A DNA stretch of 64,000 bases from the NCBI RefSeq assembly GCF_011170125.1, contig NZ_BLLN01000002.1, positions 310,001 to 374,000 on the forward strand. Direction: 5' to 3'. Position 1 is the stretch's first letter. Each line of letters begins with the position of its first letter. Of this stretch, positions 44,677 through 52,768 are shown one piece after another. Origin of the DNA: Streptomyces diastaticus subsp. diastaticus (GTDB taxonomy: Bacteria; Actinomycetota; Actinomycetes; Streptomycetales; Streptomycetaceae). Under the pieces are notes generated by a model, which saw only the letters and a program-made list of their open reading frames with translations, searched no databases and was not told where the DNA came from. A program made the position numbers and the translations under genes.

Positions 44677-45416
44677 TCACCGCCGGGGCAGGTTCAGCTC
44701 CCAGACGGCCTGGCGTACGGGTTCGAGGGTGCCGGTGACCAGGGGGGCGCCGGCCGCGCGGAGGCGGTCGTAGGCGGCCAGGTCGCGGGCGTACCCGCGG
44801 AAGGGCGCCCCCGCGTCCCGCGCGGCCCGCAGCTCCTCGGGGGTGAAGCCGACCACCAGCGCCTCGGCCGGGTCGGCGCCCAGCGCGGCCAGCGCCCGGG
44901 GCGGGGCGTCGTGCCCCAGGTGGGCGAGGCCGCCGGTACGGCCGTACACGTGCGGGCCGAAGCAGCCGGTGAGGCCGCGTCCTTCGAGGTGGGCGTGGAC
45001 GGCGTCGGCGGAGTGGCCGGTGGCGACGGCGAGCCGGGTGCCCACCGCCGACCAGGTGCGGACCAGGTTGTCGGCGTACAACGCGGGGCGGGCGGTCAGC
45101 GTGGCCGTCAACTCCGAGTCGGTCAGCAGGGAGTCCAGGGCGCGGTGCGGAGCCCGGGGTCGTCGTCGAGGGCGCCGAGCGTCAGCGCCCGCAGCAGGGC
45201 GAGCGGGGGGCGGCCGGGTTCCTCCTGTGCCCGGACACCGTGTTCGCGCAGCAGCCGGGTGAGGGAGTCGGTGGCGGCGCGTGCGGTGACGGGGTCGTAG
45301 AGGCGGCACAGGGTGCCGTCGAAACCGAGGACCACGGTCCTCGCGGCGGTGACCAGGGCGCGTACGGCGGCGAGTTCGTCGGCGGTCGGCTGGGGAGGGC
45401 GCGTGCTGGAGGTCAC
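44677..45416 (-). pseudogene. Decayed HAD hydrolase, frameshifted and missing its nucleophile
   Basis: The first part (45416 to about 45150, start GTG at 45416) encodes VVLGFDGTLCRLYDP and a helical cap in one frame, then stops at 45123. The rest (about 45150 to 44677) continues in another frame with SLLTDSELTATL, LAVATGHSADAVHAHL (motif II region) and DPAEALVVGFTPEELRAA (motif III/IV). One missing base near 45155 would restore the reading. In motif I the catalytic Asp of DxDGT is Gly (LGFDGTL), so even the repaired protein would lack the nucleophile. Two lesions argue for a true pseudogene rather than a sequencing error alone. Confidence 0.7.
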
Positions 45417-45489
45417 AAGAGGAGTGTCCGCTCCGCTCGGCGGGGAGACCGGAGGGCGTGCCGGTGGCCGGAGCGGAGGGCGGCGGGGT

Positions 45490-45525
45490 CCAGGGGCTCC
45501 AGGGGCTCCAGGGGCTCCAGGGGTC
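45490..45525. repeat. Tandem 9-base repeat
   Basis: CCAGGGGCT three times, plus a fourth copy ending CCAGGGGTC, in the gap between the HAD pseudogene and the FMN reductase gene. Copy number could vary between strains. Confidence 0.8.
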
Positions 45526-45628
45526 TCCGCACGGCTCCTGCGCCGGCCGCGGTCCCGGCCGCGTACCGCCGGGCCGGCCGCCTGGGGAGCCCCTGGCGGC
45601 CGGCGTCGAGGGGCGGGCGCCCGCCGTC

Positions 45629-46273
45629 TCACGCGGCGTCGGCCGCCACCTCGTTCGGGAAGCGGGCCAGCGGCGCGGGCCCCGCGAAGAACGTCCTGGC
45701 GCGGCGCGCGGTGCGCTCGTCGGCGGCGATCTGGCCGGGGCGGGAGCCGTTGCCGAGGAGGATGCCGCCGTACCCCATCTTCAGGTAGGCCGCGGTGTGG
45801 TGCAGCGAGGTGTCCAGCCCCCCGGCGACCGTCTCGTCGCGGTCGGCCATGGCCGTGAGGCCCCACAGCCTGCGCCCGGCCATCCGGGCGGCGAACCGCG
45901 AGCCGGGCACGCTCAGCCAGCCCGACCAGTGGTCGAGGTAGCGCTTGGTCTGGGCGGAGAAGGAGTACCAGTACAACGGCGAGGCGATGACGATGTCGGT
46001 GGCGGCGAGCGTCGCCTCGTGCAGCTCCGCCTCGGCCACTCCCGGCCGCAGGCCCTCGTGCTCGTGGCGGCCGTCCTGGAAGTCGGGGAGGGCGAGGCCG
46101 TTGAGGTCGATCCAGTTCTGGCGAACGTCGGTGGGCAGGTGCTCGGCGGCCGACCGGGCCAGTCGCGCGGTGTTCCCGTCGGGACGCGAACTGCCGAGGA
46201 CGAAGAGGAACGAGCGGCCCTGGTCCCCGGCGCCTTCGGCGGGGGCGGGTGCGGGTGCGGGTGCGGGGGTCAT
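45629..46273 (-). CDS. Flavodoxin-like NAD(P)H-dependent FMN reductase
   Basis: 214 residues from the ATG at 46273 (GGAG six bases upstream). After a PAPAPAPA start, the flavodoxin fold appears: FVLGSSRPDGNTARLARSAAEHL (FMN phosphate loop), IASPLYWYSFSAQTKRYLDHWSGWL (isoalloxazine contact) and RLWGLTAMADRDE. This family reduces FMN or quinones, sometimes azo dyes, with NAD(P)H. It is divergent from a MerR regulator, and its promoter has the 19-base spacer typical of MerR control. Confidence 0.88.
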   Translation of the reverse strand: MTPAPAPAPAPAEGAGDQGRSFLFVLGSSRPDGNTARLARSAAEHLPTDVRQNWIDLNGLALPDFQDGRHEHEGLRPGVAEAELHEATLAATDIVIASPLYWYSFSAQTKRYLDHWSGWLSVPGSRFAARMAGRRLWGLTAMADRDETVAGGLDTSLHHTAAYLKMGYGGILLGNGSRPGQIAADERTARRARTFFAGPAPLARFPNEVAADAA

Positions 46274-46410
46274 GGGTGCTCCAGCGGGACGAGGCGGACG
46301 GGCGGACGGCCGGGGGAGGTACGGCCCCGGCCCGCCGTCCCCGGAGCCGGGCGGCGGTGCGCGGCGGCCCCGCGTCCCCCGAGGCGGCGGAATGCCGCTT
46401 GGGAGAAGGA

Positions 46411-46441
46411 CGTTAAGGGTTCACACCAGTGAGAAGGTCAA
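46411..46441 (-). promoter_or_regulatory. MerR-type promoter with 19-base spacer
   Basis: On the minus strand, -35 TTGACC (46436-46441), 19-base spacer, -10 TTAACG (46411-46416). The spacer contains the near-perfect dyad TTCACAC-CA-GTGAGAA (46420-46435), the expected MerR-family site, so the FMN reductase gene is likely activated by its divergent neighbour. Confidence 0.65.
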
Positions 46442-46485
46442 GCCGGATCACCGCCGGCGGACCGCGGACACCTCGGGGGCGTCAC

Positions 46486-46842
46486 ATGCTGATCGGAGAA
46501 CTGTCCCGCCGGACCGGCGTCAGCAGACGGCTGCTGCGCTACTACGAGGACCAGGGCCTGCTCCAGGCCGGACGCGGCCCCAACGGCTACCGCGCGTACG
46601 GCGAGGACGCGGTCACGGTGGTGGCCCGGATCAGGTTCCTGCTCGACGCGGGCCTGACCACCGAGGTCATCCAGGCCGTGCTGCCCTGCGTCGACGACGA
46701 CACGCTGGACCTCGCCTCCGGGGCCGACTGGTGCGCCGAGCTGCGCGACCTCCTCGCCGGGCAACTGGCCGCACTGGACGAACGCCTCAGCTGCCTCCAG
46801 GAGCGCCGCACCTCGCTGGCGGGCCTGCTCGGCCGGAGCTGA
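46486..46842 (+). CDS. MerR family transcriptional regulator
   Basis: 118 residues. The winged HTH at the start is typical (LIGELSRRTGVSRRLLRYYEDQGLLQAGRGPNGYRAYGEDAV), followed by a dimerisation coiled coil (ELRDLLAGQLAALDERLSCLQERR). There is no clear effector domain; a lone Cys (VLPCVDDD) and Cys80/100-type residues do not form a metal motif. It probably senses a redox or chemical signal and activates the divergent FMN reductase gene. Confidence 0.92.
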   Translation: MLIGELSRRTGVSRRLLRYYEDQGLLQAGRGPNGYRAYGEDAVTVVARIRFLLDAGLTTEVIQAVLPCVDDDTLDLASGADWCAELRDLLAGQLAALDERLSCLQERRTSLAGLLGRS

Positions 46843-46884
46843 CCGCCGGCCCGGGACCGGGGACCGGCCCGGTGCCTCCGGCCC

Positions 46885-47901
46885 TCAGAAGGCGGCCCGG
46901 ATCTCCCCGACCTCGGCGGCGCCGCCCATGAGCGGGGCCCGGCCGATCCGGGCGGCCGTCTCACCGCCGTGGCCCCACCGCTCCAGCAGTCGGGCGAGGA
47001 CGGGGCCGAGGGCGCGGGTGGCACCGTCGTCCACCTTGAAGGCGAGGGCACGGCCGTCCGGCAGCGCCAGCGCCTGGACGGCCTCGGCACCCATCTTCGA
47101 CAGGGCCCCGGGGATGCCGCGCATGAGCCAGGTGTCGGGGCGGCGGGTGCCCGCGACGTACGCGGGGTGGGCGCGCATGGCGTCGGCGACGCGGCGCTCC
47201 GGCGTACCGGGCTCGGCGCGGACGAAGGCGGCGAAGGCGCGGGCCAGGCCCGGCAGGGTGAGGGCCATCAGCGGGGCGCCGCAGCCGTCGGTGCCGAGCG
47301 CGGCGACCGGTTCGCCCGCCGCCGCCTCGACACTCTCGCGGACCAGGAGCTGGAGCGGGTGGCCGGGGTCGAGGTAGCTGTCGAGCGGCCAGCCGTTGCG
47401 GGCGCAGGCGGCGAGCATCGCGGTGTGCTTGCCCGAGCAGTTCATGGTGAGGGGCCGGCGGACCTGGCCGGAGGCGAGGTAGTGCTCGGCCTCGACCGGG
47501 TCGAGCGGCAGGTCGGGCGGGCACTGGAGAGCGTCGGCGGACAGGCCGTACTCGGCGAGCATCCGCTCGGCCAGCTCCAGGTGGAAGGGTTCGCCGGAGT
47601 GGCTGGCGGCGGTCAGCGCGAGCCGTTCGCCCGCGAGGTCCAGCCCGGCCCGCAGGATGGCGGCGGCCTGCATGGGCTTGTTGGCGGAGCGCGGGAAGAC
47701 GGGCCGGTCGGGGTCGCCGAGGGACCAGGCGACGCTGCCGTCGGCCTCCAGCACCACGACGCTCCCCCGGTGGACGCCTTCCACGAAGCCGGAGCGCACC
47801 ACCTCGGCGAGGACCGGGGACGGCACGGCGGCGGGGGTGCCGGACGGCAGGGCACCGCCGTCGTCGGCGGGGCGGGGCGAGACGGGCTGAGCGGGGGACA
47901 T
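46885..47901 (-). CDS. Asparaginase (type II, thermolabile family)
   Basis: 338 residues from the ATG at 47901 (GGAAGG upstream). It belongs to the asparaginase II family of Pfam type (R. etli-like): VVRSGFVEGVHRGSVVVL, PVFPRSANKPMQAAAIL, LTMNCSGKHTAMLAACARNGWPLDSYLDP and GTDGCGAPLMALTL, with the serine/Cys-containing NCSGKH core near residue 140. It should hydrolyse asparagine to aspartate and ammonia. It runs in the same direction as rsiG upstream, about 86 bases away. Confidence 0.88.
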   Translation of the reverse strand: MSPAQPVSPRPADDGGALPSGTPAAVPSPVLAEVVRSGFVEGVHRGSVVVLEADGSVAWSLGDPDRPVFPRSANKPMQAAAILRAGLDLAGERLALTAASHSGEPFHLELAERMLAEYGLSADALQCPPDLPLDPVEAEHYLASGQVRRPLTMNCSGKHTAMLAACARNGWPLDSYLDPGHPLQLLVRESVEAAAGEPVAALGTDGCGAPLMALTLPGLARAFAAFVRAEPGTPERRVADAMRAHPAYVAGTRRPDTWLMRGIPGALSKMGAEAVQALALPDGRALAFKVDDGATRALGPVLARLLERWGHGGETAARIGRAPLMGGAAEVGEIRAAF

Positions 47902-47987
47902 CGGGCGACCTTCCGGAGCGGGGCTCCCATTCTCGGCTTCCCCGGCCGTCCCGCGCGGGCGGGGTCCTCGGCCGGGGTCCGGCGGCC

Positions 47988-48827
47988 TCACCTGAGCAGG
48001 TCGTCCACCTGCGCCTCGCCCTCCCGGTACCTGCGGGTGATCTCCGCGCCGCACGCGTCGGCGGTGCGCTGGAGCTGCTGGCGGCGCCGCGAGACCTGCT
48101 GCTCGTAGCGGCCGAGGCGGGCGGTGGCCGTCTCCAGCTCCTCGTCGGTGAGGGCGGAGAGGTCGGAGAGCTCCACCTCGGAGAGCATCTCGGCGGCGAG
48201 CCGCCGGTACTCCTCGCCCCGCGGCACGGAGACCGTGACGTGCCGGGCGGAGGCGCGGTGCCGGGTGGGGGCGTCGGCGAGGATCTGCGAGAGGCGCGCG
48301 ACCACCGGAGCCCCCACGACCAGCCGCCGCCCCGCCCCGGTGAGCCCGGCGCCGAAGCTGAGCGCGCGGGCCGGGACCTGCCCCGCGCCGGAACCTGAGA
48401 CGGTCCCCTCGCCCGCCCCGGTGGCCCCTGCCGGCCGGGGAGCCGCGGTGCGGGCGCACCCTGAACCGGAATCGCCGTCGGGGTCCGTCGCCGACTCGCG
48501 GCGCGAGGCGTCCGCCCGCTCGGCCGTACGGGCCGCCGCCTCGGCCCGCAGGATGTCCAGACGGCCCTGGAGGATGCGCCGCACGTAACTCAGGTCGCCC
48601 TCGTCGCGCTGGGCCGTGCGGCGCACGGTGCGCAGTTCGGCGAGGGAGAGCAGGACGAGGTCGCGGGTGGGCTCCCCGGTGGCGGCCAGTCCGGCGCCGG
48701 GCGCGGGGCTGGCGGTGCGCTGGGTCGGCGGGCGGGCGGTCCCGTAGACGCCGCCGGGACGGCGCTCCGGGGCCAGTCGTCCGGTGCCTGCCGTGATCGG
48801 TGTGCTCGATGTGCTCGACGTGTTCAT
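47988..48827 (-). CDS. rsiG: Anti-sigma factor RsiG, c-di-GMP-dependent partner of WhiG
   Basis: 279 residues from the ATG at 48827. Two helical hairpins each carry the c-di-GMP signature E-x3-S-x2-R-x3-Q-x3-D: E76, S80, R83, Q87, D91 and E242, S246, R249, Q253, D257. The two copies sit in antiparallel coiled coils separated by a ~110-residue disordered Gly/Thr/Ala linker. RsiG with c-di-GMP holds the sporulation sigma factor WhiG inactive, so this gene ties second-messenger level to spore formation. The long linker is larger than expected. The start is the least sure point, since only a weak GAAGAAG precedes it. Confidence 0.85.
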   Translation of the reverse strand: MNTSSTSSTPITAGTGRLAPERRPGGVYGTARPPTQRTASPAPGAGLAATGEPTRDLVLLSLAELRTVRRTAQRDEGDLSYVRRILQGRLDILRAEAAARTAERADASRRESATDPDGDSGSGCARTAAPRPAGATGAGEGTVSGSGAGQVPARALSFGAGLTGAGRRLVVGAPVVARLSQILADAPTRHRASARHVTVSVPRGEEYRRLAAEMLSEVELSDLSALTDEELETATARLGRYEQQVSRRRQQLQRTADACGAEITRRYREGEAQVDDLLR

Positions 48828-49022
48828 GTCTTCTTCGTCCGTCCCCTCGAACCGGCGGCGGGCTGCACCGCGTGGGAGCATCGTGCCACCCCGGATGACC
48901 GCAACGTGCCGGAGTGCCCGATTTCGTGCCCGTACGGCGGTACCGTTCCGGCACGGCGTGGGGCGCGAGGGGCGCGCGGGCGTGTGCGCGGCACACGCCG
49001 GGCGCACGGCATGATGGGCTCC
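48828..49022. other. Divergent promoter region of rsiG and dtd
   Basis: About 195 bases between two divergent starts. It includes CCGTACGGCGGTACCG-like dyads around 48930-48945; no specific operator was identified. Confidence 0.35.
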
Positions 49023-49448
49023 ATGCGAGCAGTGGTGCAGCGGGTCGACGGCGCGAGCGTGGTGGTCGACGGCGAGACGGTCGGGGAGATCAGCGGCGAG
49101 GGCCTCTGCGTCCTGGTGGGCGTCACCCACGAGGACACCGAGGAGCAGGCGGCCCGGCTGGCCCGCAAACTCTGGTCGCTCCGCGTCCTCGACGAGGAGC
49201 GCTCCTGCTCGGACACCGGCGCCCCGCTCCTGGTCATCAGCCAGTTCACGCTCTACGGCGACGCCCGCAAGGGCCGACGGCCCACCTGGTCGGCGGCGGC
49301 CCCGGGGCCGGTCGCCGAGCCCTTGGTCGAGACGGTGGTGGCGCGGCTGCGCGAGCTGGGCGCGACCGTGGCCACGGGACGGTTCGGCGCCAAGATGCGG
49401 GTCGGGCTGACCAACGACGGCCCGTTCACCGTCCTGCTGGAGGTCTGA
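49023..49448 (+). CDS. dtd: D-aminoacyl-tRNA deacylase
   Basis: 141 residues, the family length. Signatures are [18 protein letters not shown] at the start, [18 protein letters not shown], the [21 protein letters not shown] active-site block (Ser/Gln/Phe-Thr-Leu) and the C-terminal [20 protein letters not shown]. Dtd removes mischarged D-amino acids from tRNA, protecting translation. Divergent from rsiG. Confidence 0.95.
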   Translation: MRAVVQRVDGASVVVDGETVGEISGEGLCVLVGVTHEDTEEQAARLARKLWSLRVLDEERSCSDTGAPLLVISQFTLYGDARKGRRPTWSAAAPGPVAEPLVETVVARLRELGATVATGRFGAKMRVGLTNDGPFTVLLEV

Positions 49449-49607
49449 CCGGCCCGCCGCCCGCCGGTGGACGGGCCCGCCGGGGCCGCGTTCGGCCACC
49501 CCCGGCGGCCGCGTCTCCGCCACCCCACGGCGCACCCGGGGGCACGGACGGCGCACGGCGACACCCCAGGGCGCACCGGCCCCGTCGGGCTCCCCGCCCC
49601 GCGGACC

Positions 49608-50579
49608 CTACGGCTCGACCACGACCTCCTGCGCCGCCGCCGTCGACTCCGCGATCAGCTCCGCGTCGACCGGTACGTTGCGCTTGACCAGGGCCAGGGC
49701 GATCGGACCCAGCTCGTGGTGGCGGGCCGAGGTGGTGACGAAGCCCAGCTTCCGCCCGTCGGGCCCGTCGGCGGCCAGCCGGACCGGCGTACCGGGACCG
49801 GGCAGGTGCACCTCGCTGCCGTCCAGGTGGAGGAAGACCAGGCGGCGCGGCGGCTTGCCCAGGTTCTGCACCCGGGCCACGGTCTCCTGGCCCCGGTAGC
49901 AGCCCTTCTGGAGGTGGACGGCGGTGCCGATCCAGCCCAGTTCGTGCGGGATGGTGCGGTGGTCGGTCTCGAAGCCGAGCCGCGGCCGGTGCGCCTCGAC
50001 CCGCAGGGCCTCGTGGGCGAGGACGCCGACGGCCGGGCCGTGCGCGGCGGCGAACTCCTCCAGCCGCCCGCGCTCCAGGAAGACGTCCCGCCCGTACGGG
50101 GTCTCGCGCACAGCGGCCGCCTCGCCCTCGGCCAGGCTCACGATGGACCCGGCGGGCAGGTGGACGAGGGCGAACTCCTCGGTGCGGTCGGTGGCCTCGA
50201 CGCGGTAGAAGAACTTCATGCTCTCCAGGTACGCGAGGAGCGCGCCCTGCGTACCCGGCTCGACGTGCACCCAGGTGGTGGTCCCGTCGTCCACCAGGTA
50301 GAGGGCGTGCTCGATGTGGCCGTTCGCGGTGAGCACCAGGGCCTCGGTGGCGCGTCCGGCGGGCAGTTCGCTGACGTGCTGGGTGATCAGCAGGTGGAGC
50401 CAGCTCAGCCGGTCGTCACCGGTGACGGAGAGGACGCCGCGGTGCGAGAGGTCGACGAAACCCGTGCCGTCGGCGAGGGCACGCTGTTCGCGGAACAGGT
50501 CGCCGTAGTGCGCGGCGACGCCTTCGTCGGGCCCCTCGGCGGGCACGGCACCGGGCAGGGACAGCAGGGGACTCTTCAT
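49608..50579 (-). CDS. YgfZ/GcvT-domain folate-binding protein
   Basis: 323 residues. The YgfZ hallmark KGCYRGQETVARV (about 225-237) is present, with GcvT-like blocks RGVLSVTGDDRLSWLHLLITQHVSELP at the start and FVTTSARHHELGPIALALVKR at the end. YgfZ uses folate in repair or assembly of iron-sulfur enzymes such as the tRNA-methylthio enzymes. The ATG at 50579 (MKSPLLSLPG) is taken; a GTG six bases earlier is equally possible. Next to nur in all Streptomyces I recall. Confidence 0.9.
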   Translation of the reverse strand: MKSPLLSLPGAVPAEGPDEGVAAHYGDLFREQRALADGTGFVDLSHRGVLSVTGDDRLSWLHLLITQHVSELPAGRATEALVLTANGHIEHALYLVDDGTTTWVHVEPGTQGALLAYLESMKFFYRVEATDRTEEFALVHLPAGSIVSLAEGEAAAVRETPYGRDVFLERGRLEEFAAAHGPAVGVLAHEALRVEAHRPRLGFETDHRTIPHELGWIGTAVHLQKGCYRGQETVARVQNLGKPPRRLVFLHLDGSEVHLPGPGTPVRLAADGPDGRKLGFVTTSARHHELGPIALALVKRNVPVDAELIAESTAAAQEVVVEP

Positions 50580-50643
50580 GGACACACAGCCTAGGACGCC
50601 CGGCGGGGGCCTGGATATTCCGTACGGGGGCCGCGGGCGCCGG

Positions 50644-51084
50644 TCAGTCCCCGGCCGCCTGCGCGCGCTTCTCGCCGCACGCCCCGCACCGGCCGAAGAT
50701 CGCGAAGTGCTTCATGTCGGTGTCGAAGCCGAAGCTCTCGCGGAGCTGGTCGGCGAACCCCTCGACCACCGAGACGTCCGCCTCGATCACCTCGGAGCAG
50801 TCCCGGCAGACCAGGTGGATGTGGTGGTGCCGGTCGGCGAGGTGGTAGGTCGGGGCGCCGTGGCCGAGGTGGGCGTGGCTGACCAGGCCCAGTTCCTCCA
50901 GGAGTTCCAGGGTCCGGTAGACCGTGGAGATGTTGACGCCCGCGGCGGTCTTGCGGACCTCGCCGAGGATGTCGTCCGGAGTCGCGTGCTCCAGCTTGTC
51001 GACGGCCTCCAGCACCAGCTGGCGCTGGGGTGTCAGTCGGTAGCCGCGCTGCCGCAGGTCGCTCTTCCAGTCGATGCTCACCAC
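50644..51084 (-). CDS. nur: Nickel-responsive Fur-family regulator
   Basis: 146 residues. The winged HTH (RLTPQRQLVLEAVDKLEHATPDDILGEVRKTAAGVNISTVYRTLELLEELGLV) and the dimerisation domain with CRDC and CGAC (structural zinc) are present, plus HHHIHLVC and DRHHHIHLV histidines that form the nickel site in Nur. The sequence matches Streptomyces Nur almost residue by residue in my memory. Nur with nickel represses nik nickel uptake and sodF and activates sodN expression indirectly. Starts at the GTG at 51084 (or the next GTG, 51081). Confidence 0.92.
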   Translation of the reverse strand: MVSIDWKSDLRQRGYRLTPQRQLVLEAVDKLEHATPDDILGEVRKTAAGVNISTVYRTLELLEELGLVSHAHLGHGAPTYHLADRHHHIHLVCRDCSEVIEADVSVVEGFADQLRESFGFDTDMKHFAIFGRCGACGEKRAQAAGD

Positions 51085-51177
51085 ACGGCCCAGTGTAGAG
51101 GGGGCCTCGACACCGGCCGGGCGGTGAGTGGCCGGCCGGCGTCCGGGGCCGCGAGCCTGCCCGGCGTCCGGGGCCGC

Positions 51178-51750
51178 CTACTTGAAGAAGGCGATCCCGT
51201 CGTCCGGGAGGTCACCGAGATCCTTGGCCCAGGACTCGACCTCGCCCGGGGTCACGACCTTCTTGAGCTGGGCCGACATGTAGGGCCGCAGCGGCACCTC
51301 GGGGGTCTGCTTCTCCCCGACCCACATCAGGTCGCTCTTGACGTAGCCGTAGAGCCGCTTGCCGCCGCTGTACGGTCCGGAGGCGGCCGTGCGGGCCACC
51401 GCGTCCGTGGCCAGGTCGATCTGCGGCTTCTGGTCGGCCAGCTCGCCGTACCAGACCTCGACCACGCCGTCGTCCCGGGTCATCACGACCTCGACCTTGC
51501 GGTCCTTGTCGACCCGCCAGAAGCCCGCCTCGGACTCCAGCGGACGGACCTTCTCGCCCTGCTCGTCGAGGACCCAGCTGTGCGAGTGGTACTCCAGGAA
51601 GTCCCGTCCGTCGTGGCTGAAGGACACCTCCTGGCCGAAGTTGCACTTCTCGGCGCCGGGGAAGTCGAAGACGCCCGCGCCCGCCCAGTCGCCGAGCAGG
51701 AACGTCAGCGGGACGAGGTCCGGGTGGAGGTCGGACGGGATCTCGATCAT
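51178..51750 (-). CDS. FABP/nitrobindin-like heme-binding protein
   Basis: 190 residues. The nitrobindin motif GxWxGxG is clear (LLGDWAGAGVF, about residues 18-28), with a ten-stranded beta-barrel pattern (HDGRDFLEYHSHSW; VEVVMTRDDGVVEVWYGEL; AVARTAASGPYSGGKRLYGYVKSDLMWVGE). Nitrobindins bind ferric heme and isomerise peroxynitrite; a conserved His near the C-terminus would bind heme. Immediately upstream of nur in the same direction. Confidence 0.85.
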   Translation of the reverse strand: MIEIPSDLHPDLVPLTFLLGDWAGAGVFDFPGAEKCNFGQEVSFSHDGRDFLEYHSHSWVLDEQGEKVRPLESEAGFWRVDKDRKVEVVMTRDDGVVEVWYGELADQKPQIDLATDAVARTAASGPYSGGKRLYGYVKSDLMWVGEKQTPEVPLRPYMSAQLKKVVTPGEVESWAKDLGDLPDDGIAFFK

Positions 51751-51798
51751 GAGCGGCTCACGCGTTTCGTCGCAGGGGTGGATCGGCCGGCGGCTTGG

Positions 51799-51900
51799 TC
51801 AGCGCTGGCCCTGGTACAGCTTCTTCACGCTCAGGCCGACGAAGGCGAGAACGCCGACGCAGACCAGAACCAGCAGGGCGGAGAAGAATGCCTCAAGCAC
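51799..51900 (-). CDS. Small single-pass membrane protein
   Basis: 33 residues from the GTG at 51900, which has GAGGAG six bases upstream. One membrane helix (SALLVLVCVGVLAFVGL) follows a short LEAFF start and precedes a basic tail (VKKLYQGQR), giving an N-out or N-in single-pass protein. A protein of this exact form is conserved in Streptomyces in my recollection. Too short for function assignment; small single-pass proteins often join larger membrane complexes. Confidence 0.7.
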   Translation of the reverse strand: MLEAFFSALLVLVCVGVLAFVGLSVKKLYQGQR

Positions 51901-52025
51901 GGGGTGCTCCTCGGTGACGCGTGGATGAGCGGATACGAAGCCGCCCCCAGCTTAGACGGCCGGGCGCCGGCTCTCTCGGCGAGGGCGGGCCGGAGGCTCC
52001 CCCGCGCCCGCCCCCGCCACCCGGC

Positions 52026-52312
52026 TCAGCCGAGGAGCTGCGTCTGCGGGACGACCGTCTGGTGGAAGGGGACGAGGGCCGCACCGCCCTTCCTCTCGTG
52101 CGCGACCATGCCGAGGGTGTCCCCGGCGACGATGTACGCCACCCGGGTCCGGACCCCGTCGTCGCCGTAGGGGGCCGGCTCCTCGTAGGAGTGGACGGAC
52201 GTGGTCCCGGGGACGCCGCGGCTGGTCCTCGGCCGTCGCCGGGTTCCTCAGGGTTCGCGGAGTCGAGGACCGTGCTCCGCACGTGGGTGTACGGCGCATG
52301 ATCGGTTCGCAC
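52026..52312 (-). pseudogene. Fragment of a larger secreted-type gene
   Basis: The 65 codons ending at 52026 read TTSVHSYEEPAPYGDDGVRT... MVAHERKGGAALVPFHQTVVPQTQLLG, the kind of end seen in exported sensor-type proteins, but a stop precedes this frame about 20 codons upstream. A plausible continuation (YTHVRSTVLDSANPEEPGDG, upstream of about 52220) lies in another frame, so the gene looks both frameshifted and truncated at its start, which abuts the DsrE gene. Confidence 0.45.
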
Positions 52313-52368
52313 TGATGACCGGCCGGGCGGGCCCCCGGCCGTCCCCCGGCATTGATTACGATTCGGCC

Positions 52369-52731
52369 ATGGCGAAGAAGCTCGTGATCAAGGTGACGGC
52401 CGGGGCGGACGCCCCGGAACGCTGTTCGCAGGCGTTCACGGTGGCCGCGGTGGCCGCGGCCAGCGGGGTGGAGGTCTCCCTCTGGCTGACCGGCGAGTCC
52501 GCGTGGTTCGCGCTGCCGGGCCGGGCGGCGGAGTTCGCGCTCCCGCACGCGGCGCCGCTGCCGGAGCTCATCGAGGCGATCATGGCGGGCGGCGGGGTCA
52601 CCCTCTGCACCCAGTGCGCAGCCCGCCGGGACATCACGGAGGGCCAGGTCATCGAGGGCGTACGGATCGCCGGGGCACAGGTCTTCGTCAGCGAGATCAT
52701 GGCCGACGGCGCGCAGGCGCTCGTCTACTGA
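52369..52731 (+). CDS. DsrE-like protein
   Basis: 120 residues. The fold pattern is DsrE/YchN-like: KKLVIKVTAGADAPERCSQAFTVAAVAAASGVEVSLWLTG and CAARRDITEGQVIEGVRIAGAQVFVSEI. The Cys near residue 83 (TLCTQCAARR) fits the sulfur-carrier Cys of the family. A TACGAT at 52356 would place the transcription start at the ATG, and no ribosome site is seen, so the mRNA may be leaderless. It may carry sulfur; next to a rhodanese, that is plausible. Confidence 0.8.
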   Translation: MAKKLVIKVTAGADAPERCSQAFTVAAVAAASGVEVSLWLTGESAWFALPGRAAEFALPHAAPLPELIEAIMAGGGVTLCTQCAARRDITEGQVIEGVRIAGAQVFVSEIMADGAQALVY

Positions 52732-52768
52732 ACTCCCGCTCGCCGTCGGCCGTGTGACGCTCCCGGCG

